DNA of 64,000 nt from contig NZ_CP053439.1 in assembly GCF_000769405.2 (NCBI RefSeq), positions 2,108,001-2,172,000 of the forward strand. Direction: 5' to 3'. A program made the translations under genes and the position numbers. Positions 36,483 through 46,341 of the stretch are shown here, piece by piece. Each line of letters begins with the position of its first letter. The first letter of the stretch is position 1. The notes beneath the pieces were generated by a model. The model saw only the letters and a list, made by a program, of their open reading frames with translations. It was not told the DNA's origin and did no database searches. Source of the stretch: Rhizobium brockwellii. Its GTDB lineage: Bacteria; Pseudomonadota; Alphaproteobacteria; Rhizobiales; Rhizobiaceae.

Positions 36483-37565
36483 ATGATCAACCTGCGTGGC
36501 ATAGCAGCTTTTCTGGCGCTGCTGGGAGCGGCGGCTGAAAGCCATGCGGCCGGCGTGACGATCGGTATCGTCGCCCCTCAGAACGGACCGCTCGCCCTCC
36601 TCGGCGCCCAGATTGCCGCCGGCGCCGGTTTCGAGATCCAGCAGTCCGGAAATACCCTCGTCGCCATCAACGAGACCTGCGAGGACAATAGCGGTGCCGC
36701 GGTCGCCGACGCGCTTGTCAATGCCAAAGTGCAGGTCGCGGTCGGCTTTCTCTGCAGCGAGACGCTGGAAGGCGCGCTGCCGAAGCTGAAGGACGCCAAT
36801 ATTCCGGCAATCACCGTCTCCGTGCGCTCCCGCATACTGATGGAGGATGCGCTGAAAAACGGCTGGCCTCTTTTCCGGGCAGCGCCCGCCGACGGCGCCG
36901 AGGCGGCAAAGATTATCGAGGTAATCCTGAAAGACTGGGCCGCCGATCCGATCGCCCTGATCGAGGATGGCACCATCCACGGCCGCGAACTGACGGAAGC
37001 GGTACGCAATGCGCTGGAGCAGAGCGGCCTGAAGCCGGTCTTTACCGATACCTACCGGCCGGGACAGGAACAGCAGATTGCCCTCGTCCGCCGCCTGAAA
37101 CGGGCCGGCGCCACCAGGGTCTTCATTGGCGGCGACCGCAACGATATCGCCGTCATCGCCCGCGACGCCACCGCGGAGAATATCCCGCTGTCCATCCTCG
37201 GCGGCGATGCCATGCGCGCTGCCGACCAGCCGCTGCCGCTTGATGCCGGCGTGCGTGCCGTCGCCCTGCCCGAATCCGCCATCCTGCCGGAAGGCACGGC
37301 TGCTGCCGACGCGCTACGCGCCAAAGGCATCGAGCCGGAAGGTTATGTCCTGCCCTCGCTGGCCGCCGCCCTCATTGCCGGCCAGGCGGGACAAGCCGCC
37401 GCTGCGACGGGCAAGCCACTCCAGGAGGCACTTCTCGGCACGACATTCCAGACGCCGGTCGGCACTATTGCTTTCACCGGTGCGCATGAACTTTCGCAAA
37501 ACCCCTACCGGCTACTCGAATGGCGGGGCAACGGCTTTTTTCCACCTGCCGCACCGACGCAATGA
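36483..37565 (+). CDS. Periplasmic ligand-binding protein, branched-chain amino acid (LivK) type
   Basis: 360 residues with a signal peptide (GIAAFLALLGAAAESHAAG). Type I periplasmic-binding fold: IGIVAPQNGPLALLG at the start, VGFLCSETLEG, ALIEDGTIHGRELTEA, and RVFIGGDRNDIAV. No permease or ATPase genes are adjacent, so it is an orphan whose ligand is unknown. The preceding 182-bp gap shows no strong promoter. Confidence 0.9.
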   Translation: MINLRGIAAFLALLGAAAESHAAGVTIGIVAPQNGPLALLGAQIAAGAGFEIQQSGNTLVAINETCEDNSGAAVADALVNAKVQVAVGFLCSETLEGALPKLKDANIPAITVSVRSRILMEDALKNGWPLFRAAPADGAEAAKIIEVILKDWAADPIALIEDGTIHGRELTEAVRNALEQSGLKPVFTDTYRPGQEQQIALVRRLKRAGATRVFIGGDRNDIAVIARDATAENIPLSILGGDAMRAADQPLPLDAGVRAVALPESAILPEGTAAADALRAKGIEPEGYVLPSLAAALIAGQAGQAAAATGKPLQEALLGTTFQTPVGTIAFTGAHELSQNPYRLLEWRGNGFFPPAAPTQ

Positions 37566-37629
37566 GCGGTGCGCCTGCCTTGAATTCGGGCGCCGCGGTC
37601 AAATGGCGGCCCATACGGAGTAAGATTTG

Positions 37630-38307
37630 ATGACGCTGCCCATTCGCATTGCCCCCTCGATCCTCGCGGCGGATTTCGCCAGGCTCGGCGAGGAGGTGCG
37701 CGATGTGACGGCCGCCGGCGCCGACTGGATCCATCTCGACGTCATGGACGGACATTTCGTGCCGAACATCTCCTTCGGCCCCGATGTCATCAAGTCGCTG
37801 CGCTCCTATACATCAGCCACCTTCGACTGCCACCTGATGATCTCGCCGGTCGACGACTATCTCGAAGCCTTCGCCAAGGCCGGCTGCGACCGTATCACCG
37901 TCCATGCCGAAGCCGGACCGCATCTGCACCGCTCGCTGCAGACCATCCGCAATCTCGGCAAGAAGGTCGGCGTGACGATCAATCCGGCGACGCCGCTCAG
38001 CGCCATCGAAAACGTGCTCGACGATGTCGATCTCATCCTGATCATGTCGGTCAATCCCGGTTTCGGCGGGCAGAAATTCATTCCGGCGATGGCGAAGAAG
38101 ATCGCGGCGGCGAAGTCACTGATCGGTGATCGGCCGATCGAACTCGAGGTCGACGGCGGCGTCACGGTGGAAACGGCGCCTGATATCGCCCGGGCGGGCG
38201 GCAACGTTCTCGTCGCCGGCTCGGCAATTTTCAAGGGCGATACGGTCGAGGATTATCGCCGGACCGTCGCCGATCTGCGTCAGGCAGCCGAAGGGGCACG
38301 AGCATGA
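37630..38307 (+). CDS. rpe: Ribulose-phosphate 3-epimerase
   Basis: 225 residues. [34 protein letters not shown], the metal-binding residues and the late phosphate site ELEVDGGV ... GSAIF are all present. Interconverts ribulose-5-P and xylulose-5-P. ATG 37630 follows a GGAG; a TTG one codon earlier is in frame. The stop overlaps the next ATG. Confidence 0.97.
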   Translation: MTLPIRIAPSILAADFARLGEEVRDVTAAGADWIHLDVMDGHFVPNISFGPDVIKSLRSYTSATFDCHLMISPVDDYLEAFAKAGCDRITVHAEAGPHLHRSLQTIRNLGKKVGVTINPATPLSAIENVLDDVDLILIMSVNPGFGGQKFIPAMAKKIAAAKSLIGDRPIELEVDGGVTVETAPDIARAGGNVLVAGSAIFKGDTVEDYRRTVADLRQAAEGARA

Positions 38308-39029
38308 AGAAACGTCTGATCATCGGTGGCATGCTTGCTGTCGCATTTGCCGGATTGCCTAGTCTGTCACTTGCCGGCGACATCGCAAACATCCAGCCGA
38401 TCGGCTTTTCCGCCGACGGTAAGGTCTTCGGATTTCAGGAGTTCGGCATCGAGGAGAGCGGCAACCTTCCCTACTCCAACACCTATTTTGTCGATACCGA
38501 AGACGGCCACTATCTCGAGGGCACGCCCTTCCATACCGAGCTGACCGACAAGGACGCCAATCTCTCCAAGGCGCGGCGGCAGAACCTGACGGCGGCCCGC
38601 AGCCAGATGGACAAATATGATCTGCTGACCAATCCCGGCTTGATCGCTGCCTTCAATCCGCCGACCGAACTCGGCTCGCCGTCGAAGACGATCCGCTACA
38701 CGACGCTTGCGACCGACGGCCCGCCGAAAGCGCCGTATACGCTCTCACTCGGCGAGATGCCGGTGCCGACGCCGAAGGATTGCACTGCGGTCGACAAGCG
38801 CGTCATCGGCTTCAGCCTGCAGATGATCGAAAAGGAAGGCGCTCCGAACCGGCAGGCAGCGCGCCAGGCCACCACAGTTCCGGCCGAGCGCGCATGTTCC
38901 GTTGAATACCGGATCGGCGGCGCCGTGGTCTACCAGCCGGAAGCCGGAAACCAGGTCCATATCGCACTCGTCCTGGCGTTCGATGCAGACAGGAACGGAC
39001 GCTGGATCGCCGTTCCGGTTCATCCCTGA
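38304..39029 (+). CDS. Secreted DUF2259 protein
   Basis: 241 residues with a clear signal peptide ([21 protein letters not shown]). The mature part resembles the DUF2259 family of predicted secreted proteins ([15 protein letters not shown]). Function unknown. It overlaps the rpe stop by four bases (ATGA), so it is co-translated. Confidence 0.88.
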   Translation: MKKRLIIGGMLAVAFAGLPSLSLAGDIANIQPIGFSADGKVFGFQEFGIEESGNLPYSNTYFVDTEDGHYLEGTPFHTELTDKDANLSKARRQNLTAARSQMDKYDLLTNPGLIAAFNPPTELGSPSKTIRYTTLATDGPPKAPYTLSLGEMPVPTPKDCTAVDKRVIGFSLQMIEKEGAPNRQAARQATTVPAERACSVEYRIGGAVVYQPEAGNQVHIALVLAFDADRNGRWIAVPVHP

Positions 39030-39031
39030 GC

Positions 39032-39547
39032 ATGGATCGCCCGAGGACGGATCGCCCCCGGATGGATCGTCTAAGAGCTGCACGGCCGCCCTACCCCGAT
39101 CTGATTGCCGGCGCGTTGCTTTGGGGCATGCAGATGCTCGCCGCCGCCATGCTCGGCCTTTACCTGCGCAACGGCCTTCAGACGAGCCGACTGGCCGAGA
39201 TCGCCGCTCTCTATTTCTCCGGCGGCCTGTTTGCCTGGCCGTTCGCCCTGCCGGTCGCCCGCTTCCTCGCCTTTGACAGGCCGCTGGAAACGCGTTTTGC
39301 CGCGTTTTTCGTGACGCTGACGGCGGCCACTATCCTGATGACCGCCTTCCTTTTCGCCATGGAATACCGGATGTTCTATTCGCGTTGGCATGCACCCTTC
39401 GGCAGTATCGTCTGGGCTTTCCAGTTCGTCTTCACCAGTATCAGCGCAGTCTATCAGTTCCTGGTGATCGGCCTGCGTCTCTTCCTGCCGCTTGGCCTCG
39501 TCTGTCTTGTCGCAAGCAGCTATCATCTTGCCAAACGCATGCGTTGA
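39032..39547 (+). CDS. Unknown four-helix inner membrane protein
   Basis: 171 residues. A basic N-terminus with near-repeats (MDRPRTDRPRMDRLRA) is followed by four hydrophobic stretches (about 28-48, 57-76, 89-108, 126-160). No family recognised. It begins two bases after the DUF2259 stop, so it is the third gene of the rpe operon. Confidence 0.82.
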   Translation: MDRPRTDRPRMDRLRAARPPYPDLIAGALLWGMQMLAAAMLGLYLRNGLQTSRLAEIAALYFSGGLFAWPFALPVARFLAFDRPLETRFAAFFVTLTAATILMTAFLFAMEYRMFYSRWHAPFGSIVWAFQFVFTSISAVYQFLVIGLRLFLPLGLVCLVASSYHLAKRMR

Positions 39548-39576
39548 GATTGCCGCCCTTCTTTGCTACAGGGGCG

Positions 39577-39649
39577 CTAAAGCAATTCCAGCAAAAGTGT
39601 GCAGCGGTTTTGCCAGGCAAAGCGCGAAGCGATTTTGCCGGGAATTGCG
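39577..39649. repeat. RIME-like palindromic repeat
   Basis: Arms GCAATTCCAGCAAAA (39582-39596) and TTTTGCCGGGAATTGC (39633-39648). A 22-base internal stretch starting GCAAAAGTGTGCAGCGG is, in reverse complement, 21/22 identical to the repeat before purL (53699-53720). It lies between the rpe operon and purB. Confidence 0.75.
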
Positions 39650-39688
39650 TCTTAAACGCTCAACCTCTTGAAGTGAAGGCAGCCGCCC

Positions 39689-40996
39689 ATGATCCCGCGT
39701 TATTCCCGGCCTGAAATGGTCGCCATCTGGTCTCCCGAAACCAAGTTCCGCATCTGGTTCGAGATCGAGGCGCATGCCTGCGACGCGCTGGCCGAACTCG
39801 GCGTCATCCCGAAATCGGCGGCAAAGACGATCTGGGAAAAAGGCGGCGCCGCCACCTTCGACGTCGACCGCATCGACGAGATCGAGGCCGTCACCAAGCA
39901 TGACGTCATCGCGTTCCTCACCCATCTCGCCGAGATCGTCGGCCCGGATGCGCGCTTCGTCCACCAGGGCATGACTTCGTCCGACGTGCTCGACACCTGC
40001 TTCAACGTCCAGTTGGTCCGCGCCACCGACCTCATGCTTGCCGATATCGACCGGCTGCTCGAGGCGCTGAAAACCCGCGCCTTCGAACACAAGGACACCG
40101 TTACCATCGGCCGTTCGCATGGCATCCATGCCGAGCCCACCACCTTCGGCATCAAGCTGGCGCTCGCCTATGCCGAATTCGAGCGCTGCCGCCAGCGCCT
40201 CGTCGCCGCCCGCGAGGAAGTCGCGACCTGCGCCATATCGGGCGCCGTCGGCACCTTCGCCAATATCGATCCGCGCGTCGAGGAACATGTCGCCGAGGCG
40301 CTTGGCCTGAAGGCCGAGCCGGTCTCGACACAGGTCATCCCACGTGACCGCCACGCCATGTATTTCGCCACGCTCGGTGTCGTCGCCTCGTCGATCGAGC
40401 GGCTGGCGACCGAAATCCGCCACCTGCAGCGCACCGAGGTGCTCGAAGCCGAGGAGTATTTCTCGCCCGGCCAGAAGGGCTCGTCGGCCATGCCGCACAA
40501 GCGCAACCCGGTTCTGACCGAAAACCTGACCGGTCTCGCCCGCATGGTCCGCTCCTACGCCATGCCGGCGATGGAAAACGTCGCCCTCTGGCACGAGCGC
40601 GATATCTCGCATTCCTCGGTCGAGCGCATGATCGGCCCCGATGCCACCGTGACGCTCGATTTCGCCCTCTCCCGTCTCGCCGGCGTCATCGAAAAGCTGC
40701 TGGTCTATCCCGAGAATATGGAAAAGAACCTCAACAAGTTCCGGGGCTTGGTCCATTCGCAGCGTGTCCTGCTGGCACTGACCCAGGCCGGCACTTCCCG
40801 CGAAGATGCTTATCGCCTGGTGCAGCGCAATGCGATGAAGGTCTGGGAACAGGGCAAGGATTTCTTGGAAGAGCTGCTCGCCGACACCGAAGTCCGTGCC
40901 GCGCTTTCCGAAGAGGATATTCGGGAGAAGTTCGACCTTGGCTATCATACCAAACACGTCGACACGATCTTCCGGCGCGTCTTTGGCAACGCCTGA
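39689..40996 (+). CDS. purB: Adenylosuccinate lyase
   Basis: 435 residues. The fumarase/aspartase superfamily signature GSSAMPHKRNP (about 268-278) is complete, and GMTSSDVLDTC and GRSHGIHAEP hold conserved His and Ser residues. It releases fumarate in both the SAICAR and adenylosuccinate steps. AAGG lies before the ATG. An intrinsic terminator follows. Confidence 0.98.
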   Translation: MIPRYSRPEMVAIWSPETKFRIWFEIEAHACDALAELGVIPKSAAKTIWEKGGAATFDVDRIDEIEAVTKHDVIAFLTHLAEIVGPDARFVHQGMTSSDVLDTCFNVQLVRATDLMLADIDRLLEALKTRAFEHKDTVTIGRSHGIHAEPTTFGIKLALAYAEFERCRQRLVAAREEVATCAISGAVGTFANIDPRVEEHVAEALGLKAEPVSTQVIPRDRHAMYFATLGVVASSIERLATEIRHLQRTEVLEAEEYFSPGQKGSSAMPHKRNPVLTENLTGLARMVRSYAMPAMENVALWHERDISHSSVERMIGPDATVTLDFALSRLAGVIEKLLVYPENMEKNLNKFRGLVHSQRVLLALTQAGTSREDAYRLVQRNAMKVWEQGKDFLEELLADTEVRAALSEEDIREKFDLGYHTKHVDTIFRRVFGNA

Positions 40997-41018
40997 GCGA
41001 TCTGCAATCAACGATATA

Positions 41019-41045
41019 GCGGCGCCCGTGCGGGCGCCGTTTTTC
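41019..41045 (+). terminator. Intrinsic terminator of purB
   Basis: An 8-bp GC-rich stem (41020-41027 with 41032-41039) with loop GTGC, then TTTTTC, 24 bp after the purB stop. Confidence 0.9.
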
Positions 41046-41071
41046 TGCCGGCACACCTCCCCGTCGAAAAT

Positions 41072-41473
41072 CTATCGAATGGCTTTTCCCCTCAGTCGCA
41101 GCCTGATCATAACTGTGAAGTAGATGCATGCGACAAGGACAGAAGGCAGAGAAATAATTAGGAAAAAAGCTAACAAGGTCAGCCTCTGAATACTTCCACC
41201 CGACAGCAACAAGAAAGCTGCCACAATCAGCAACAAAATTACTATAAAAATGATAGACGACCAAAGAAATGGCCGCGAATTTATTTCAATGTAATTCACA
41301 CGATAAAAAACAAACAAAACAAACACGATTGGTAGCGAAACAATAAACTTTGGCATAAACGCGATAAAGCCGATACCGTCGAAGAAAAATGGCAAATGAC
41401 CTAACGTCAATCCTATGAAATAAGCCTGAAAGAACAGCTCAACCTGCGGCTCCCGAAGAAAGGAGTCGTTCAT
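41072..41473 (-). CDS. AT-rich unknown membrane protein
   Basis: 133 residues with about four hydrophobic segments (about 15-50, 66-85, 93-115, 98-125) and a basic C-terminus. No family recognised. The DNA is strikingly AT-rich: 41221-41280 has about 37% GC, far below the neighbours. This suggests recent acquisition. It is flanked by the purB terminator and the convergent-side iron-permease gene. Confidence 0.65.
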   Translation of the reverse strand: MNDSFLREPQVELFFQAYFIGLTLGHLPFFFDGIGFIAFMPKFIVSLPIVFVLFVFYRVNYIEINSRPFLWSSIIFIVILLLIVAAFLLLSGGSIQRLTLLAFFLIISLPSVLVACIYFTVMIRLRLRGKAIR

Positions 41474-41531
41474 TTTTCCCTGCGGAGGTGGATTTAATGA
41501 ACTGAATATGGTGCCGATTGTATTTCATAGT

Positions 41532-42020
41532 CTAGCTTTTCTCAAGCGGCCGCTGTTTTTGCTTCGGTGCTTTGGCAACCACAGAGCGTTTGCGCGCTTC
41601 CGCCTTTTTCGACGACGCCGCATTCGCTGCTTCGGTTGGTTCCGACGTCCTGCAAGCCTCGCTCTCGCCCCTGCCCTTTGCGGCCTTGGCGACCAGCTCG
41701 TCGAGACGTTTCAGTTCTTCCTCGTCGAGATTCTCGATGCCGATGAAACGGTTTTCGGCATGGCTGGTCAGGATGATTTCGTTGAGCTTGGCCTGGATCG
41801 CCCGCGTGTCGCGCGTCTGGGCGTTCTGCAGCACGAAGACCATCAGGAAAGTGACGATCGTCGTGCCGGTATTGATGACCAGCTGCCAGGTTTCCGAATA
41901 GTCGAAGAAGGGTCCGAGTGCCGCCCAGATGACGACGGCGATCAGTGCCAGGATGAAGATGACAGGCCTGCCCGCCCATTCCGATACCTTGGTTGCGAAG
42001 TGGGCAAACAGATGCTTCAT
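41532..42020 (-). CDS. Low-affinity iron permease family protein
   Basis: 162 residues from ATG 42020 (GAGG upstream). Two membrane segments (VIFILALIAVVIWAALG and LVINTGTTIVTFLMVFVLQ) followed by the family-typical AQTRDTRAIQAKLNEII and a long charged, Lys-rich cytoplasmic tail. Resembles the yeast Fet4-related bacterial family; the actual ion is not certain. Confidence 0.92.
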   Translation of the reverse strand: MKHLFAHFATKVSEWAGRPVIFILALIAVVIWAALGPFFDYSETWQLVINTGTTIVTFLMVFVLQNAQTRDTRAIQAKLNEIILTSHAENRFIGIENLDEEELKRLDELVAKAAKGRGESEACRTSEPTEAANAASSKKAEARKRSVVAKAPKQKQRPLEKS

Positions 42021-42052
42021 CGTCACCTCAAAGATCCTCCCTCGAAGTCTCC

Positions 42053-42081
42053 AGAGCACGATGTCGACGACATCATGCTCT
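42053..42081. repeat. Short RIME-related palindrome
   Basis: AGAGCACGATGTC-GAC-GACATCATGCTCT, 13-bp arms with one mismatch. The arms are the same as the outer arms of palindrome 2 at 5395-5444, with the centre lost. Confidence 0.65.
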
Positions 42082-42168
42082 CGGTTAGACAAACTCCGAG
42101 GCAGGTTCGAGGTTCCCGGGGTATCCCAGATTCCCCCCGGTCCGGGATTCCCGCAGAAAGCGCCGTGG

Positions 42169-42975
42169 TTACGCTGTGGCTTCCCGCGCAATCAGCTTGC
42201 GATAGAGATGCCAGGTCGCATGGCCGAGGATCGGGATAACCAGCGCAAGCCCGGCAAAGACCGGGATCGTGCCGATGACGAGCAGCGCAGCGACGATCAG
42301 GCCCCAAAGCAGCACCGGCACCGGATTGAGAATCGTCGCGCGGATCGACGCCGTGACGGCGGCGACGGCCCCGACATCGCGGTCGAGCAGCAGCGGAAAG
42401 GTGATGACGGTCATCGCCAGCACGACGAGCGCAAAGACGAAGCCGATGAGATTGCCCCAGATGATCAACTGCATACCCTCTGACGTGCCGAAGACCTGGC
42501 GGAAGAAATCCCCCATGCTGCGCGGAAAGACCTCGCCGAGTAGGTTGCTATAGAGCGTCTGCGCCGTCACCAGCCAGACGACGAAGAGGCCGCAGAGCAT
42601 CAAGCCGACCGCCACAATCGACGGCAGCGCCGGTGAATGGCGTACGTCCAGCGCATGCGTCCAGGACGCGTCGAGGCCGGCTTCGCGCCGGCGGCTGATC
42701 TCATAGAGGCCAATCGCTGCGATCGGGCCGATCAGCACGAAACCCGCCATCAGCGGGAAGACCATCGGCAAAAGGTTGGCGCCCGAGGTCCACAGCGTCA
42801 GGAAGACGCCGGCGATCGGATACATCAGGCACAGGAACACATAGTGGGACGGTTTCTCCATAAAATCTTCGTATCCGCGCTTCAGCGCGTCGAAGACGTC
42901 AGCGATACCGATGCGATTGACAACGGGCCGCGCGAAGCTTTCGCTTGCACCCGTCATGACATGAAATGCCGCCAT
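42169..42975 (-). CDS. DUF2189 integral membrane protein
   Basis: 268 residues from ATG 42975 (GGAGGAG upstream). The conserved DUF2189 N-terminus (ADVFDALKRGYEDFMEKPSH) is followed by six hydrophobic segments, with WLVTAQTLY and GHATWHLYRKL in conserved places. Some relatives are described as cytochrome c oxidase subunit I-like; function unknown. Confidence 0.9.
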   Translation of the reverse strand: MAAFHVMTGASESFARPVVNRIGIADVFDALKRGYEDFMEKPSHYVFLCLMYPIAGVFLTLWTSGANLLPMVFPLMAGFVLIGPIAAIGLYEISRRREAGLDASWTHALDVRHSPALPSIVAVGLMLCGLFVVWLVTAQTLYSNLLGEVFPRSMGDFFRQVFGTSEGMQLIIWGNLIGFVFALVVLAMTVITFPLLLDRDVGAVAAVTASIRATILNPVPVLLWGLIVAALLVIGTIPVFAGLALVIPILGHATWHLYRKLIAREATA

Positions 42976-43150
42976 GGTTTTCTCCTCCTCAGCCGAGACC
43001 TGATCGGCGGCGGACAGCATCGGCGGGCAAGCCGATACGAATTCCGCAACCGGCACTGGGGCAATATAGCAACTTTCAACGCCTGTGTCGCTCTCTCCCT
43101 TGACACTCCCTCTTGACATCTTGGACCAGCTTTCTCACATCGGCGGCACT

Positions 43151-43708
43151 ATGAAAGCCTCAGACGCAGATATCCTCATCATCCCCGGTTACACCAATTC
43201 CGGCCCGAGCCACTGGCAAAGCCGCTGGGAGGCAAAGCTCAGCACGGCGCGGCGCGTCGAACAGGCCGAATGGACGAAGCCGGTTCGCGAGGATTGGATC
43301 GCCCGCATCGCCGAGGAGGTGAACGCTTCGACCCGCCCGGTCGTTCTCGTCGCCCATTCGCTGGGCGTGCCCTCGGTGATCCACGCCATCCCGCATTTCC
43401 GCAATCGCGTGGCGGGCGCTTTCCTCGTCGCCCCGCCCGACGTAGCCAATCCCGACATCCGCCCGAAGCACCTGATGACCTTCGGCCCCTATCCGCGCGA
43501 TCCGCTGCCCTTCCCGTCGATCACGGTGGCCAGCCGCAACGATCCGTTCGGCAGCTACGAGCATGCCGACGAGATTGCCAGCAGCTGGGGCTCCTTCCTC
43601 GTCGATGCCGGCGAGTCCGGTCATATCAATGCCGATTCCGGTCACGGCCCGTGGCCCGAAGGCACCATGGTCTTTGCCCAGTTCCTCGGCCGGCTCTCTG
43701 CTGATTGA
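43151..43708 (+). CDS. RBBP9/YdeN family serine hydrolase
   Basis: 185 residues. IIPGYTNSGPSHWQSRWE at the N-terminus, VAHSLGVPS with the nucleophile, SRNDPFGSYEHA with the acid and ADSGHGPWPEG with the histidine complete the triad. Substrate unknown; probably cytoplasmic. The start at 43151 is the first Met that gives the family N-terminus; no clear ribosome site. Confidence 0.92.
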   Translation: MKASDADILIIPGYTNSGPSHWQSRWEAKLSTARRVEQAEWTKPVREDWIARIAEEVNASTRPVVLVAHSLGVPSVIHAIPHFRNRVAGAFLVAPPDVANPDIRPKHLMTFGPYPRDPLPFPSITVASRNDPFGSYEHADEIASSWGSFLVDAGESGHINADSGHGPWPEGTMVFAQFLGRLSAD

Positions 43709-43800
43709 GGAAAAGGCGCCATGCCGCTTGTTGAGCAAGTGCTTTCTAAGTCTTTCTTAATGGAATGACAGCAGACTGCGCCGAGGTGAGATAAGCGAGA

Positions 43801-46092
43801 ATGCCCGTGAAGAAAGCCCATCCAGAGGCCGGTGATCCGCATGGCGATGCGGCTGAGGCAGGTATCGGCAATGGGGCGACCGACGATTCCGACCTGGCAG
43901 AGCGGGAAAGCCGCTGGAACCATGCGCTCGTCGGCTCGGGCCTTGGCGTATGGGATCACAACTACCGTCTCGACCGGAAATATTACTCGCAGACGTGGAA
44001 AACCATCCGCGGCATGGCGCCCGACGAGGAAGCCGCCGGCGAATACGATGCCTGGCTGCAGTTGGTCCATCCCGATGATCGCGATTTCGTCGTCCATGCG
44101 ATCGACCGGCAGAATGCCGGCGATCCGAATTACCAAATCTTCGAATATCGCGAGCGTCACAAGGATGGCCACTGGGTCTGGATCGAGTGTCGCGGCGCCT
44201 GCGTCGAATGGGACGAGAATGGCGTGCCGACGCGCATCGTCGGCACGGATACGGATATCACCGCCCGCAAGCAGGCCGAGGAGACGCTGTCGCGTTTGTC
44301 GCGTCGGCTCGATCTGGCGCTGGAGATTTCCCGCATCGGCGTCTTCGAGGCCGATATCGAGCATGATAGCGTCGAATGGGACGACCGCCTCATTGCCATT
44401 TACGGGCTGCAGGGCGCCTTACGCCAGATCGCCAGCGACACCTGGGCGAAAAGCCTGCATCCCGACGACCGCGAGCGTGTGCTTGGCTTATCCGACCGGA
44501 GCGTCGAAAGCGGCAGTGACTTCCAGCAGGAATACCGCATCATCCGCGGCGACGGCGCCGAACGCGTCATCCGCGCCCGCTCGGCCTTCTTCGTCGACGG
44601 CAACGGCCACCGCAAGCTGATCGGCGCCAACTGGGACGTCACCGAGGAAGTCGCGCTGCGCAACGAGCTGCGCCGCGCCAAGGATCTCGCCGAGGCGCGC
44701 AACCGCGAGCTCGAAGCCGCCAAGGAGAGCATCGAGCACTTGGCGCTGCACGATTACCTTACCGGCCTGCCGAACCGCCGCTATCTCGACAAGATGCTGG
44801 ACGAGCGTGCGGCCGAATGCCGGGCCAAGGGCATGGCGATGGCGATCTTGCATATCGATCTCGACCGCTTCAAGCAGATCAACGACACGCTCGGCCACCG
44901 GGCCGGCGACGCCATGCTGCAGCATGCCGCAAGCGTGCTGAGAACGTCCGTCCGCGCCGTCGATTTCGTGGCCCGCATCGGCGGCGACGAATTCGTCATC
45001 CTCTGCATTGTCGATCCCGCATCGAAGAAGATCGCCAGCCTTGCCGAACGTGTCATCCGCGAATTACGCAAACCCGTCAGATATGAGGGGCACGATTGCC
45101 GTTTCGGCGCCAGCATCGGCATCGCCATCGACAGCGGACCAAAGCTCGACGCCAAGCAGATGCTGCTCGACGCCGATATCGCCCTCTACCGTGCCAAGGG
45201 CCTGGGCCGCAACCGTTTCGAATTCTTCTCGGCCGCTGCCCGCCGCGACATCATCTCCGCCAAGCACCTCGCCGACGAGATCCTGATCGGCCTCGAACGC
45301 AATGAATTCGTGCCCTTCTACCAGCTGCAGTTCGATGCCCGCACGCTCGATGTCGCAGGCGTCGAAACGCTTGCACGCTGGCAGCATCCGGTGCACGGGC
45401 TGCTGACGCCCGATCGCTTCCTCGACATTGCGGAGGATCTCGACGTCGTCTCGACCATCGATGCCCTGATCCTGGAGCGCGCCATTGCCGACAGGAAGGC
45501 GTGGCTGAAGGACGGGCTGCCGATCCCGAAGGTATCGGTCAACGTCTCCGCCAGGCGGCTCGCCGATCCCGATCTCGGCAAGAAGCTCCGCGCGTTGAAG
45601 ATCGAGCCCGGCACCTTCTCCTTCGAGCTGCTGGAATCGATCTCGCTCGACGATTGCGACGAGGCGGTGGTCGCCAACCTGAAAAAGCTGCGCAAGCTCG
45701 GCATCGACATCCAGATCGACGATTTCGGCACGGGCCATGCCTCGATCGTCAGCCTGCTGCGCCTGAGCCCGAAGACGCTGAAGATCGACCGCGAGCTGAT
45801 CCGCATGCTGCCGCAATCGGCAGAGCAGCGCAAACTGGTCGGCTCGATCATCGATATCGGTCGCTCGCTGAACATTCTGGTCATCGCCGAAGGCGTCGAG
45901 ACGGCGGAGCATATCCGCATTCTCGAAGAACTCGACTGTGACACGCTGCAGGGCTACGCGCTCGCCCGGCCGATGCCGGCCATTCAGATCCCCTCCTTCA
46001 TCCGCGCCGGAAGCTGGCGCCACGGGCAAATCGCCGCTCGCGCCCTGCAGGCGCAGCTTCGCCGCGCGCTGCGAAGCAGAGCCGCCAAATAA
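43801..46092 (+). CDS. PAS-PAS-GGDEF-EAL cyclic-di-GMP protein
   Basis: 763 residues, no membrane segment. PAS 1 at about 38-157 and PAS 2 at about 170-285, each with a PAC-type end; GGDEF at about 315-470 with intact RIGGDEF and an upstream RAVD that fits the RxxD inhibitory site; EAL at about 490-735. The EAL motif reads ETL (GVETLAR), but the other phosphodiesterase residues (NVSARRL, FELLES, DDFGTG, LKIDREL, AEGVE, LQGY) are present. Either a cyclase, a phosphodiesterase, or both. Senses a cytoplasmic signal via PAS. Confidence 0.95.
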   Translation: MPVKKAHPEAGDPHGDAAEAGIGNGATDDSDLAERESRWNHALVGSGLGVWDHNYRLDRKYYSQTWKTIRGMAPDEEAAGEYDAWLQLVHPDDRDFVVHAIDRQNAGDPNYQIFEYRERHKDGHWVWIECRGACVEWDENGVPTRIVGTDTDITARKQAEETLSRLSRRLDLALEISRIGVFEADIEHDSVEWDDRLIAIYGLQGALRQIASDTWAKSLHPDDRERVLGLSDRSVESGSDFQQEYRIIRGDGAERVIRARSAFFVDGNGHRKLIGANWDVTEEVALRNELRRAKDLAEARNRELEAAKESIEHLALHDYLTGLPNRRYLDKMLDERAAECRAKGMAMAILHIDLDRFKQINDTLGHRAGDAMLQHAASVLRTSVRAVDFVARIGGDEFVILCIVDPASKKIASLAERVIRELRKPVRYEGHDCRFGASIGIAIDSGPKLDAKQMLLDADIALYRAKGLGRNRFEFFSAAARRDIISAKHLADEILIGLERNEFVPFYQLQFDARTLDVAGVETLARWQHPVHGLLTPDRFLDIAEDLDVVSTIDALILERAIADRKAWLKDGLPIPKVSVNVSARRLADPDLGKKLRALKIEPGTFSFELLESISLDDCDEAVVANLKKLRKLGIDIQIDDFGTGHASIVSLLRLSPKTLKIDRELIRMLPQSAEQRKLVGSIIDIGRSLNILVIAEGVETAEHIRILEELDCDTLQGYALARPMPAIQIPSFIRAGSWRHGQIAARALQAQLRRALRSRAAK

Positions 46093-46196
46093 AAACCTGC
46101 ATAAGCGGCTCGCCATTTCGCCTTCATTCCACCGTAGAGGAAAAGGCGCTAAACTCGTCTTGCGAATTCATTCGATTCTCTTGGCGGTATTCCGTA

Positions 46197-46233
46197 AAAT
46201 CGGAAACCGGGCCGCGAAATCCGGAAACCAGGG
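46197..46233. repeat. Tandem direct repeat upstream of purC
   Basis: AAATCGGAAACCGGG (about 46198) and AAATCCGGAAACCAGGG (about 46217) repeat with a 20-bp period. It lies about 110-145 bp before purC and may be a binding site; there is no known regulator to assign. Confidence 0.35.
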
Positions 46234-46341
46234 AAGGAGCGACAGGCGGATTGTGAAACCATCTCTTTTCCTTTAAGGGGACGCCACGAGATCGATCCAC
46301 TCGCGCTATCCCAAGAGCGCCAACAACAGAGAATGAACACG

